From: Streptomyces olivochromogenes
Lineage (GTDB): Bacteria > Actinomycetota > Actinomycetes > Streptomycetales > Streptomycetaceae
NCBI RefSeq assembly: GCF_021538895.1
Contig: NZ_JADDRL010000064.1
Span: 1-55,661 of the forward strand
Direction of reading: 5' to 3'
Length of the DNA stretch: 55,661 nt
Both the position numbers and the translations under genes were made by a program. This document shows positions 23,070 through 31,116 of the stretch, in pieces (the stretch's first letter is position 1; the number at the start of each line of letters is the position of its first letter). The notes under the pieces were generated by a model that did no database searches, had not been told where the DNA came from, and saw nothing but the letters and a program-made list of their open reading frames with translations.

Positions 23070-25259
23070 TCAGTGGGCCGCTGCGCCCATTGACGGCCGC
23101 CGTGCGGAGCGTGCAGCAGCGCGCGCAGGCGTTGTGCCAGGCGTGCTGGTGGTGCGGAGCAGGAGCAGGGCGATGTCGTCGGTGTGCTGACCGTGGGGCC
23201 AGCTGTGGTGCACCAGATCGCCGATGAGCTGATCCAGGTCGGATACATCGGTATGGGCAAGGTGGTCGGCGAGGGCGGCGGTGGTGCGATCGGTGCCCCT
23301 GCCGGGGACCTCCACCAGGCCGTCGGTGTAGAGGGCAAGGAGGGTGTTCACAGGCAGCGGCAGGGTGGTGAGGGGGTATGAAGCGTCGGCGTGGATGCCG
23401 AGCAGCGGGCCGGGTTCGACGGTGAGGACGGCGGTCTGGCGGTCGGGGTGCCGCATGAGTGGTGGGGTGTGGCCGGCGCTGGCGAGGGTGATCTGGTGGC
23501 GGGTGAGGTCGAGGTGGGCGTAGAGGCAGGAGACGAGGAGGCCGGGCTCCAGGTCTGTCAGGACGCGGTTGGTGCGGGCGAGGACCTGGTCGGGGGTGGC
23601 GCCGGCGGCGGCATAGGCATGGACGGCGATGCGGACCTGCCCCATGAGGGCCGCCGCGGCGGTGTTGTGGCCCTGGACGTCGCCGATGACGGCCGCAGCG
23701 GTGTGCGGGTCCAGCCGGATGACGTCGTAGAAGTCACCGCCGATGTCCATGCCGTGGCTGGCGGCAAGGTAGCGGGCGGCCACGTCCAGGCCGTCGATGC
23801 GGGGCAGAATCCGGGGCAGGAGCGCCTGCTGGAGTCCGTGGGCGAGTTGGTGCTTGACGTCGTAGAGGCGGGCGCGGTCCAGGGCCTGGGCGATCAGTCC
23901 GGCCAGGGAGGTCAGGACGGCGCGCTCGTCGGGGGTGAATGTGTGGGGCTGGTCGTAGGAAAGGATGCAGCAGCCGACGGGACGCCCCGAGACGATCAGC
24001 GGGAGGAAGGCCCACGCCTGCTTGTCGCTGATCTTCGGCGCCTGCGGGTAGCTGCGGGCCATCTCGGCCGGGTCGGCGAAGAACGAGGGCACGCCGCTGG
24101 CGATGACCTGGCCGGCGGGCGTGAGGACGGTGTCCAGCGGCAGGCCGTCGAGGCGTTCGATGACTTCGGACTTGTAGCCCCGGTGGCCGGTGATCTTCAG
24201 ACGTCCGGCGTCGGCGGCGGACAGCACCAGGCTCTGGGCGCCGAGGGCGGGCAGGATCTGTGCGCCCACCAGGTCGACGACGTCACGAACGCCCACGGCC
24301 TCGGTGAGGGCCGCGGACAGGTGCATCAGCTGGTACAGGCGGCTCACCCCGACCAGTCCGCTGGCTGTCGGCGGCTTGATCGGCACCGGGGCAGGCGAGG
24401 GCCTGTCGGCGAGCGCGGTCTCGATGATGCGGACGCTGATTCCGTCGGGGCCGGGGAAGAGGTAGAAGTCCAGCCAGGTGTCGGGCGGGCGCAGGGCATG
24501 GAAGAACGCGGGTTCGCGGCTGAGCAGTGCGGTGCGGTACTTGTCCCCGTAGGCCGGATCGTTGAGCCAGGGCAGTGCGTGCCAGGGCAGCCGGCCCAGC
24601 AGCTGGCCGGCCCCGCGGCCCAGCAGGCGGGCGGCGCCGGAGGTCAGGAAGGTGATCCGGCCTTCCGAATCGAGAGCGAGACTGCCGCCGGGCAGGCGTT
24701 CGGCAAAGTTGGCCACGGCGTGCGGCGTGCGGGTGTCGAGGTGCTGGAAGTGGACCATGCTTGGCTGGTCGGGGATGACGGGCGGTCGGCCGGTGGCCTG
24801 CAGCAGGCGACCTGTGCGCCGCGCGGCCTGCATGATGCGGGCGCGTTCGGGGCCTGTGGCATGCGGGGGATGGTCGGCGGGCCACAGCAGCAGCAGTGCG
24901 CCCCGGCAGGCGGGAGGGCCGGGGACGGGCGCGGCGGCCAGACAGAAGCGGTAGGGCAGCGTGGCGGCGGCGCGCGGGTAGGTACGAGCCAGGTCCTCCA
25001 GACCGCCGACCCACACCAGGCGATCCTCACGTACGGCGTCGGCCACCGGGTCCGGGGCGGCCAGCGCAATGCGTGTCCACGGTGCTGCATACTCAGCGGG
25101 CAGGCCGCCGGTCACCACCAGGCACAGCACCCGCTGCCCGGTATCGAGCAGGTAGATGCCGCCGGCCGCGGCCCCGGTGCGGCGCACGGCGGCGGCCAGC
25201 GCCCCCTCCAGAGCCTGCCTCGGCGACCTCGCGTCGGGCCGTTCACCGTGGCGGGACAT
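23070..25259 (-). CDS. GAF-PAS-GAF-SpoIIE phosphatase
   Basis: The product is 729 aa. An N-terminal GAF-like domain (about 10-150), a PAS-like domain (about 180-290, SLALDSEGRITFLTSGAARL), a GAF domain (about 320-470) and a C-terminal PP2C-type SpoIIE domain (about 490-710) follow in order. Metal-binding Asp are in HGMDIGGDFYDVI, VIGDVQGHNTAAA, LYTDGLVEV and HTDDIALLLL. Such enzymes dephosphorylate anti-anti-sigma (STAS) proteins in partner-switch control. I chose ATG 25259 because it overlaps the end of the upstream zinc/HTH gene by 17 nt, giving coupling, and the earlier frame has no own site. Confidence 0.85.
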   Translation of the reverse strand: MSRHGERPDARSPRQALEGALAAAVRRTGAAAGGIYLLDTGQRVLCLVVTGGLPAEYAAPWTRIALAAPDPVADAVREDRLVWVGGLEDLARTYPRAAATLPYRFCLAAAPVPGPPACRGALLLLWPADHPPHATGPERARIMQAARRTGRLLQATGRPPVIPDQPSMVHFQHLDTRTPHAVANFAERLPGGSLALDSEGRITFLTSGAARLLGRGAGQLLGRLPWHALPWLNDPAYGDKYRTALLSREPAFFHALRPPDTWLDFYLFPGPDGISVRIIETALADRPSPAPVPIKPPTASGLVGVSRLYQLMHLSAALTEAVGVRDVVDLVGAQILPALGAQSLVLSAADAGRLKITGHRGYKSEVIERLDGLPLDTVLTPAGQVIASGVPSFFADPAEMARSYPQAPKISDKQAWAFLPLIVSGRPVGCCILSYDQPHTFTPDERAVLTSLAGLIAQALDRARLYDVKHQLAHGLQQALLPRILPRIDGLDVAARYLAASHGMDIGGDFYDVIRLDPHTAAAVIGDVQGHNTAAAALMGQVRIAVHAYAAAGATPDQVLARTNRVLTDLEPGLLVSCLYAHLDLTRHQITLASAGHTPPLMRHPDRQTAVLTVEPGPLLGIHADASYPLTTLPLPVNTLLALYTDGLVEVPGRGTDRTTAALADHLAHTDVSDLDQLIGDLVHHSWPHGQHTDDIALLLLRTTSTPGTTPARAAARSARRPSMGAAAH

Positions 25260-25680
25260 CGCCCTGTCCCGGTCGGCTCCCGGCGGTGCCCCTTCGGGTG
25301 CAGCGGGCACGAGCGGCCTCGCCGCTGATGCCCAGCGCCCTGCCGATCTGCGGCCAGCTGGCCCCGGCCTGCCGGTCCGCCAGCACCGCCAGACGCACTA
25401 GATGGTCGGTAAGACGCGGGATGCGGGCTACGGCCGTGCAATGGGCGGCCCGGTCCGGCACCCCGCCGTCACCGGCGGCGATACCGGCCAGTTCACCCTC
25501 GATGTGCACCAGGAGCACGCAACCGGCGCTCACCATGGTCCGGCGGGCGGCCTCGGCATGGCGCCAGCGGCGCCGGGCCCGCCAGGCCGCCTGCCGGTAC
25601 GCGGCACGGCCGTACCGGCGGCCGGCACTGCGGGAACCTGGCAACACGGCCCCGCACCAGGCGCAGCACGCATTACCCAT
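25243..25680 (-). CDS. zinc-ribbon-like plus HTH protein
   Basis: The product is 145 aa. The start CCAWCGAVLPGSRSAGRRYG resembles a degenerate zinc ribbon (the later Cys pair is missing). A basic helix, a hydrophobic centre and a C-terminal helix-turn-helix (ASWPQIGRALGISGEAARAR) follow. It overlaps the SpoIIE phosphatase by 17 nt, so the two are made together. It could be the DNA-binding partner or regulator of the phosphatase operon. No named family is recognised. Confidence 0.6.
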   Translation of the reverse strand: MGNACCAWCGAVLPGSRSAGRRYGRAAYRQAAWRARRRWRHAEAARRTMVSAGCVLLVHIEGELAGIAAGDGGVPDRAAHCTAVARIPRLTDHLVRLAVLADRQAGASWPQIGRALGISGEAARARCTRRGTAGSRPGQGDVPPR

Positions 25681-25840
25681 ACCAGGACACTACGCCCGCC
25701 AGGCAGCGACGGCGCACCGCGGTCGTTCAGCCAAGGCGGTGCTGAAGCCCGCACGCAACTCAAACCAAGATCACCGAGTGTCGTCGGCAAACCACTCCTG
25801 CCGACGCCACGGCCCAGTACGGTTACCGCACCGCCGGATC

Positions 25841-25933
25841 TGCAGGTGTCGGCGCCTACCCCGGAAGCAGGCCGCGGCGCACAAACGCCGTCGGAAGCGA
25901 TCCCGGCCCCGGGATCCCTGTCCGCCATTAGGC
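25841..25933. repeat. repeat with hairpin, copy 2
   Basis: This matches 10137-10231 (CTGCAGGTGTCGGC, GGCCGCGGCGCACAAACGCC) and carries the palindrome GATCCCGGCCCCGGGATC at 25899-25916. It sits just past the end of the broken DUF6479 gene and may serve as terminator. Confidence 0.5.
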
Positions 25934-26255
25934 TATGCCGCGCCGCTGCCCCCGCTTCCGAATGATCCGCCGGAGCCGGGCTGCCAGCGGGGACGGGTCT
26001 GGTTCCGGCTCGGCGTGCTGGGGGGCGTTTCCGAGCAGGTGGGGAGTGAGGCGGTCGCCTTCCCTCGTCGCCCGGGGCACTTCATTCGGCTCGCGCATGG
26101 TCCGCTGCTCGCGAACCGGCCCCTCGCGGCAGAGTCGGCTGCTCCGAGCGGTGGGGCGGTCCGGGCTCTCGGCTGCGCACCCGGATCCCGAGGAACACGG
26201 CCCCCACAAGTGCAGCCGTCACGAACAGACCGCAGACGACGATGACGACCATCCC
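25933..26255 (-). pseudogene. DUF6479 protein, frameshifted copy
   Basis: The first frame gives MVVIVVCGLFVTAALVGAVF (membrane helix) and PPHRSEQPTLPR. A second gives REQRTMREPNEVPRATREGD, RLTPHLLGNAP. A third gives RNQTRPRWQPGSGGSFGSGG and stops at 25933. Compared with the intact gene at 19285 the first 15 residues and start are lost and two frameshifts are present. Confidence 0.65.
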
Positions 26256-26589
26256 CGCCGCCGGGCAAGGAATGCCCGGGCGATGAGGCGGGCAGGACGA
26301 GGTGGACGCTGGGTCCCTAGGGGCGGGCCACGCCGACGTTCGCGCGGGCGGACGGTCGGCAAGCCCCGTACGAACCAGGAGAGCTCCGACGCCTGCTGAC
26401 AGCGGCTGCTTCCGAGCAGACCACCTCCTCCGGAAACCCTGAGGGTGGCACGGCCCGCACAACCACTCGCTCAAGCTGCGACTTCACTCCAGAGCGACAA
26501 AACTGCGCAACGAGCCCTCGAGAGATCATGGGTGTGGCGCAGCGCGCAAGCCAGCAGCAGCCGCCTGGGGTGCGCAGGTCCAGGCAGGA
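26256..26589. other. intergenic, no gene recognised
   Basis: This region lies between two broken genes; no frame shows family resemblance or a good start. Confidence 0.4.
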
Positions 26590-26700
26590 AGGAGAGAGTC
26601 GTCCGGGGGACGGGAAGCTGGTACCTGGCGGCGATCAGGGCGGCGTCGATGTCCCAGGTGCCAGTGCACACGCACAGCGTGTAGGCAGCGTCGTTCGCAG
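26590..26700 (-). pseudogene. DUF5133 fragment
   Basis: The minus-strand frame contains NDAAYTLCVCTGTWDIDAAL and IAARYQLPVP, nearly the same as the intact gene at 12790 (CVSTGTRDVDAALIAARYQLPG). The N-terminal helix and the start are missing, and the frame is embedded in a longer meaningless one. Confidence 0.55.
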
Positions 26701-26869
26701 ACCCCCGGGCTCTTCCGCAGCGGCAGGTGATCACACACGTGCGGACGGTATGCGTGGCCGGTTTGCCGCGACCGGTGACGAAAGCGCAGGAACGGTCGAC
26801 CAGACAGGCACGCGGCGTGAGGGGCCTGTTCGAGATGCGCGTGCCCTCCGCGGCGCCGGCCGCAAGGTA

Positions 26870-26985
26870 GATCCGGCTCCGGCACCCAGACGACGATGAC
26901 GACGTCGCTCTCCTCATCGCCCGCGCCCAGCCCCTGGCCACGGCCCGCGAACCCGAACGCCCGGGCCGGGCACACCTCGACTGAG
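26870..26985 (+). pseudogene. possible SpoIIE-phosphatase C-terminal scrap
   Basis: One plus-strand frame reads IRLRHPDDDDDVALLIARAQ, then PLATAREPERPGRAHLD and a stop. RHPDDDVALLxAR is typical of the last strand of SpoIIE-type phosphatases. Nothing upstream continues the domain. The call rests on about 20 residues. Confidence 0.3.
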
Positions 26986-27015
26986 CACGCCCCCGGCCGT
27001 CGTGCCCGCCGGTGT

Positions 27016-27711
27016 TCAGCCGTCGAGTCCGCTGACCTTTGCGACGGCCGCCGTCACCTTGTTTTGGACCCCGCCTGACAGAGGGGTTCCTTTCACTGTG
27101 GTCACCACGTCCCTGGCTAGGCGGTGCAGCTTGGTGTTGGTGTTCTGCGAGGCCATGACGAGTACTTCCCACGCCTCGTCGGCGCTCAGGCCGAAGGAGG
27201 CCATGAGGATTCCGCGTGCCAGGTCGATCTCCGGACGGGTCCGAAGGGCCCGTCGAAGCTGCACGACCTCGGACTGAAGCTCTTCGTTGTCCCTGCGCGG
27301 TGGGACGGGCATGGCTACGGATGCACTGGTGTCCTCGGCACTGCTGGAAAACAGGGCGTATGTGTCGGTGAGGGTGAGCAGGCGTTCGGCCTCGGGGCTG
27401 GCGGCGGTAACAGTGATCGTTTTCCCTTCAGCGAGCGCTTGTCGGCGGACGGTCAGCAGCACATTGAGGGCGGAACAGTCGCCGAACTCCAGCTCGCTCA
27501 GATCCAGGTCGATACCCCTGGCCGACCTGCCGAGGGCATCATGCAGCGAGCGACGGAGCGTCTGACTGTCGTCAAGACAGAGCCCTCCGCGCATGGTCAC
27601 GACCACGCGGTCGCCGTCCGGACCCGCCTTGATCACGGGCACCGGGGCGGCCACTCGTGTACAGCTGCGGGCCGCGCTCGCAGGGCGGGCTTCGCAGGGA
27701 GGCTTCGGCAT
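27016..27711 (-). CDS. STAS-ANTAR regulatory protein (second copy)
   Basis: The product is 231 aa. The STAS domain (about 20-120) has GDCSALNVLLTVRRQALAEG with the phosphorylatable Ser. The ANTAR domain (about 140-195) has LRTRPEIDLARGILMASFGL, SADEAWEVLVMASQNTNTKL and HRLARDVVTTVKG. I start at ATG 27711 (GAGAGG 6 nt upstream) rather than TTG 27735. It is divergent from a winged-helix gene exactly as at 5141-6418. It probably couples a partner-switch kinase/phosphatase signal to antitermination. Confidence 0.82.
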   Translation of the reverse strand: MPKPPCEARPASAARSCTRVAAPVPVIKAGPDGDRVVVTMRGGLCLDDSQTLRRSLHDALGRSARGIDLDLSELEFGDCSALNVLLTVRRQALAEGKTITVTAASPEAERLLTLTDTYALFSSSAEDTSASVAMPVPPRRDNEELQSEVVQLRRALRTRPEIDLARGILMASFGLSADEAWEVLVMASQNTNTKLHRLARDVVTTVKGTPLSGGVQNKVTAAVAKVSGLDG

Positions 27712-27775
27712 GACTGCCTCTCGGTGGGTACTCAACGTATCCCGGGCTTTCAGCGTGGCCCGCGACGAGGTAACC

Positions 27776-27830
27776 CGTCAAGATGTACATGAGATATTTT
27801 TCGTGCTTTTGAGTACATGAAGAGCTAGTC
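27776..27830. promoter_or_regulatory. divergent control region with GTACATGA direct repeats
   Basis: GTACATGA occurs at 27785 and 27813, 28 nt apart. The stretch aligns gap-free with the matching region near 5504-5555 of the other module (shared CTTGACRGGYTAC and CAAAAG words). It is A+T-rich in a G+C-rich surrounding. A likely operator for the winged-helix protein plus both promoters. Confidence 0.45.
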
Positions 27831-27862
27831 GTACGATTTAGCCATGGTTGGGATTGAGTCGG

Positions 27863-28195
27863 ATGTCTGAGCCGCAGATCGGATGGACGTTCCTCACCAG
27901 CCATGCTCGCGTTCTGGCAAGCATCGCGGACAACCGCAACGCGCGTATTCGTGACATCGCGGCACGCTGCCAGCTCACCGAACGCGCCGTCCAGAAGATC
28001 ATTGCGGACCTGGAAAGCGACGGCTACCTCTCGCACACCCGCCGGGGCCGCACCAACAGCTACCGGATTGACCCGAGCAAGATCTTGCGTCATCCCGCAG
28101 AAGCCGGCCTCACCGTGGCCTCGCTGCTGTCGATGCTGGTCAGGGACGAGAGCGAGCGGCAACACGACATCGAGCAGGCCCGGTCCAAGCCCTGA
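27863..28195 (+). CDS. winged-helix transcriptional regulator
   Basis: The product is 110 aa from ATG 27863 (TTG 27848 also possible). It reads GWTFLTSHARVLASIADNRN, DIAARCQLTERAVQKIIADL, then GYLSHTRRGRTNSYRI (the wing) and a C-terminal helix ending ERQHDIEQARS. It is a MarR/ArsR-like winged helix without a visible ligand domain. It is divergent from the STAS-ANTAR gene and is the intact relative of the frameshifted gene at 5141. It probably controls the divergent pair. Confidence 0.78.
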   Translation: MSEPQIGWTFLTSHARVLASIADNRNARIRDIAARCQLTERAVQKIIADLESDGYLSHTRRGRTNSYRIDPSKILRHPAEAGLTVASLLSMLVRDESERQHDIEQARSKP

Positions 28196-28802
28196 CCGCA
28201 GCAGCGAAGCCGCCAGGGAGAGCCCGGCAGCCTGGGGGCTGCCCGAACGCCCCATGCGGCGTATTCAGGCCAGCCGAAACGGCTTGGCCGAACGGCCGAC
28301 ACGGTGCACGCCGACCACACATGAGGCGATAGGTGGCATGTTGAGGGGGTCCCATGCCCCGCGACCACGGTCAACAGAACGGTAGCGGCGGAATAGCGGT
28401 AACCACTCAGGGGCGACTCGCCATTGTGCGACGACGTTGCTGAGTGCCCTGCGATGGCACTGTCGCACCACGCCACGTGGATGCCCACCGCTTCCGACGC
28501 CACCCGATCGCTCGTTTCACGCCACCCCGATCCGGTCGACCCAAGGGCAATTGAGCGGGCAGTTGCCGCCCCCGCCGAGGACGAAACGGCGTCAGGCCCG
28601 GGCCGAGCGCAGCGACCCGGCCCACTGCTTCGGCGGCCGGCCAACGCGAGCCTGTACTCGGCCCGCTTCAGGACGGCGCCCTGCTTGGCCGCCGTTCAGA
28701 TGACCCGACTGCGGTTCGGGGGGCAGCCGCCGCTCCTGCGGCGCCAACGGAGGCAACTTCGGCAACTGGACCTGTACGAGTCAGGAATGCCCCGTCCGTT
28801 TC
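28196..28802. other. intergenic, no gene recognised
   Basis: About 600 nt without a supported gene. Near 28290 a short stretch (GCCGACACGGTGCACGCCGA) resembles the decarboxylase word encoding ADAVHADHT and may be another scrap of that gene. Confidence 0.35.
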
Positions 28803-29447
28803 TCATCGAGGGCTGCCCTCCCGCGCCGCAGCCCGCAGGCAGCGCCCTAGCTCTTCGGCGTACGGCGCGACAACGCCTGAGACGATGACCCCAGCGAGCC
28901 CGGCCAGGTAGGCGGCCGGCAGCGGGTGATCCTTGGGCAGCAGACGCCAGTCATGGGGATCAGGGCCCCCTCGCAGCAGCGAGCGGACTTGGTCCGCGTG
29001 CAGACAGGCGGTGAAGGCCAGCGCTGTGACCGGCAGGACTTCCAGGAAGCTGTGGATGTGCTGCTCGATGGGCCGGACCTCCCGTTCGCCGACGGCCAGC
29101 GACACGTCGTACAGGGCCGTCGCGCCATGGGCCAGGGCGGCACCGCCCATCACGGTGAGCACCAGCGGATTGACCCGGGCCAGCAGTCCCATCACCACGG
29201 GGACGCCGGCCTCGGTCATCATCAATGCGTGGACGGCCGACTCCCTGGTGCCACTGGTGTGCTCGATCCGGGTCCGCCGGTGCATCCACCAATCCGCGAG
29301 GCCCGGCACCACCCACAGAGGAAGGACCCCATACAGCAAAAACCGGCGGCTGGCGGCCTCCACGTCGGTGGACGACACCGGTACCCGCAGATCGTCGGCC
29401 CGCCGCCACGTCCGCCAGGCTTTTCGGGGCAGTACACGCGGTGCCAT
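28803..29447 (-). CDS. polytopic membrane protein with His/Glu motifs
   Basis: The product is 214 aa. After a basic N-terminus it has about four to five membrane segments (RRFLLYGVLPLWVVPGLADW, AGVPVVMGLLARV, PLVLTVMGGAALAHGATALY, VLPVTALAFTACL, AAYLAGLAGVIVSGVV). Polar motifs WMHRRTRIEHTSG, ESAVHALMMTE and EREVRPIEQHIHSFLE carry many His and Glu and could bind metal. GGAGG lies 5 nt before the ATG, and a sigma-B-like promoter lies 70 nt upstream. A decayed copy is at 19851. No function is established that I recognise. Confidence 0.75.
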   Translation of the reverse strand: MAPRVLPRKAWRTWRRADDLRVPVSSTDVEAASRRFLLYGVLPLWVVPGLADWWMHRRTRIEHTSGTRESAVHALMMTEAGVPVVMGLLARVNPLVLTVMGGAALAHGATALYDVSLAVGEREVRPIEQHIHSFLEVLPVTALAFTACLHADQVRSLLRGGPDPHDWRLLPKDHPLPAAYLAGLAGVIVSGVVAPYAEELGRCLRAAAREGSPR

Positions 29448-29516
29448 GGAAACCTCCGTGACGGTGACAACGGCCCTCTGCCCGACGACTTCGAGCCCTC
29501 GAATACCCGCCTTCCG

Positions 29517-29541
29517 GTACCCCTCGTCAAGCCGGTCACAC
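29517..29541 (-). promoter_or_regulatory. sigma-B-like promoter of the membrane-protein gene
   Basis: On the minus strand GTGT, 15 nt, GGGTAC, with the -10 at 29522-29517. The decayed copy upstream of 20524 has GAGTAC at the corresponding place. Confidence 0.45.
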
Positions 29542-29627
29542 CACACGCGAAATCCCGGCGCCGCGCACTCCACAGCAAAGACGGAGGCTGGCCAACAGCG
29601 GAGCACGTCGTGGTGCCTGGAGGGCGA

Positions 29628-29653
29628 GGGTGAGTGAGATCGTTCATGGGTAC
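29628..29653 (+). promoter_or_regulatory. sigma-B-like promoter of the HAD gene
   Basis: GGGT (29628-29631), 16 nt, GGGTAC (29648-29653), 78 nt before the ATG at 29731. It is probably the main promoter of the following co-directional run. Confidence 0.45.
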
Positions 29654-29730
29654 CCGGTGACCTCCACCGGATGGTCGGCCTACTGACTGCGAGGGCCACT
29701 CGGTCCTTCGTCGCACAGAGGAGTCTCGTC

Positions 29731-30426
29731 ATGTCCACGTATGAGGGCCGGACGGAGACCGGCATGGATCGGGCAGCCGTGTTCGACGTGGACGGAACCC
29801 TCGTCGACACCAACCACCTGCACGTACTGACCTGGTGGGAAGCATTCCGTCAGGCCGGACACCAGGTCCCCACCCATGCAATACACCGGGCCGTCGGGCT
29901 CGGTTCCGACGATCTCATCGCCCATCTGCTCCAAGGCAAAACGACCTTGGCGCCGGGGGAAGCACAGCATCTCGACACCGCGCACAAGGTGCTCTACGCC
30001 CAGTACTTCGAACGGCTTTCGCCACTTCCGGGCGCGGGACGTCTGCTGCGGCGGCTGGCTGACGACGGCTGGAGGGTGATCCTGGCAACATCGGCAAGTG
30101 ACGACGAGCTGTCCGCGCTGAGGAACGCGATCGACGCGGACGACGCCATCACGGCGACGGCAAGCGCCGACGACGTCACCGAGGGCAAACCGTCCCCCGA
30201 GCCCGTCGAGCGGGCCCTGGAACTGGCCTGCGTGCCCGCGGAGCACGCCGTGTTCGTCGGCGACACGGTGTGGGACATGCAGGCAGGCAGCCGGGCAGGG
30301 GTGCGGTGCGTGGCGCTGCTCTGCGGCGGCATCCCCCGTACGGACCTGGAAGAGGCGGGCGCCGATGCCGTTTTCGACGACCCTGCCCACCTGCTCGCCT
30401 CGCTGCCGCGAAGCCCTCTGGCCTGA
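29731..30426 (+). CDS. HAD-superfamily phosphatase (beta-phosphoglucomutase/PGP-like)
   Basis: The product is 231 aa with all four HAD motifs: DVDGTLVDTNHLHVLTWWEA (nucleophile Asp in DVDGT), TSAS, the Lys in EGKPSPEP, and VGDTVWDMQAG. A helical cap (about 25-100) places it in subfamily I beside PGP and beta-phosphoglucomutase. GAGGAG lies 9 nt before ATG 29731. The substrate is unknown. It heads a set of five same-strand genes for redox and methyl chemistry. Confidence 0.85.
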   Translation: MSTYEGRTETGMDRAAVFDVDGTLVDTNHLHVLTWWEAFRQAGHQVPTHAIHRAVGLGSDDLIAHLLQGKTTLAPGEAQHLDTAHKVLYAQYFERLSPLPGAGRLLRRLADDGWRVILATSASDDELSALRNAIDADDAITATASADDVTEGKPSPEPVERALELACVPAEHAVFVGDTVWDMQAGSRAGVRCVALLCGGIPRTDLEEAGADAVFDDPAHLLASLPRSPLA

Positions 30427-30452
30427 CGGAAATGGTGTGCGCTGGCCCCATC

Positions 30453-30476
30453 GTTACGTCCGCTGCCTGGGGGTAC
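30453..30476 (+). promoter_or_regulatory. sigma-B-like promoter of the flavodoxin-like gene
   Basis: GTTA, 14 nt, GGGTAC (30471-30476), 65 nt before the GTG at 30542. The -35 deviates at its last base from GNNT. Confidence 0.35.
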
Positions 30477-30541
30477 CCGTGCCACACCGCCGGTTTGCAC
30501 CGGCGCACCCGCACCACGTACACCGTGTTCGGAGCCAAGCC

Positions 30542-31105
30542 GTGAAAGCGCTCGTCATCAACTGCACGCTCAAGAAATGCCCTGAACCGTCCAACACGAA
30601 GGCGCTGGCCGCAGTCGTCGCCGTGCGTGTGTCTGATTTCCAGGCGGAGGTGGGAACGGTGCGCGCCGTCGACCTCGACATAGCCCCCGGGGTGGTCACG
30701 GACGCAGGCGACGGCGGCGAGTGGCCGCGGGTTCACCATCGGCTACGGGAGTTGCGCATATTCATCATCGCGTCGTCCGCGTCGCTGGGTCGGCCGTCCT
30801 CGCTAGCGCAGCGCGTGCTGAAGCGGATGGACGCGATGATGGCCGAGACGGACGACGTGGTAAACGCGAACGAGGACGGCGCCCACCACGTGATCAGCAA
30901 GAAGCCCGGCGCATTCGCGGACAGCGGCTACACCGTCCCCGGCCAGGCGTGGACGTACTGGCACCTCGGTCCGGGCCCGGGCCCCGAGCACCTGAATGCC
31001 GAGCGCTGCCGCGACTGGGCCCACAGCACCGGACGCACGATGGCCGACAACCTGCGCGGGTTCTCACAGGCGCTGTCCGAACGGCCGTTGAAGGCCCTCA
31101 GCTGA
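30542..31105 (+). CDS. flavodoxin-like / NADPH-dependent FMN reductase family protein, internally shortened
   Basis: The product is 187 aa from GTG 30542. It begins with a flavodoxin-type phosphate loop, KALVINCTLKKCPEPSNTKA, then VRAVDLDIAPGVVTD and ASLGRPSSLAQRVLKRMDAM. The C-terminus has GQAWTYWHLGPGPGPEHL, as in the streptomycete family. Between MMAETDD and NEDGAHHVIS about 17 residues present in relatives (a YNRVAGVVVTG strand near the FMN) are missing. The deletion keeps the frame, so a protein is made, but flavin binding may be impaired. Confidence 0.7.
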   Translation: MKALVINCTLKKCPEPSNTKALAAVVAVRVSDFQAEVGTVRAVDLDIAPGVVTDAGDGGEWPRVHHRLRELRIFIIASSASLGRPSSLAQRVLKRMDAMMAETDDVVNANEDGAHHVISKKPGAFADSGYTVPGQAWTYWHLGPGPGPEHLNAERCRDWAHSTGRTMADNLRGFSQALSERPLKALS

Positions 31106-31116
31106 AGAAGCCCACG

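Noticed and set aside
23391..25328. 645-codon plus-strand frame
   Set aside because: It is antisense to the GAF-PAS-GAF-SpoIIE phosphatase, rich in Gly/Val/Gln as expected for a shadow in G+C-rich DNA, with no motifs.
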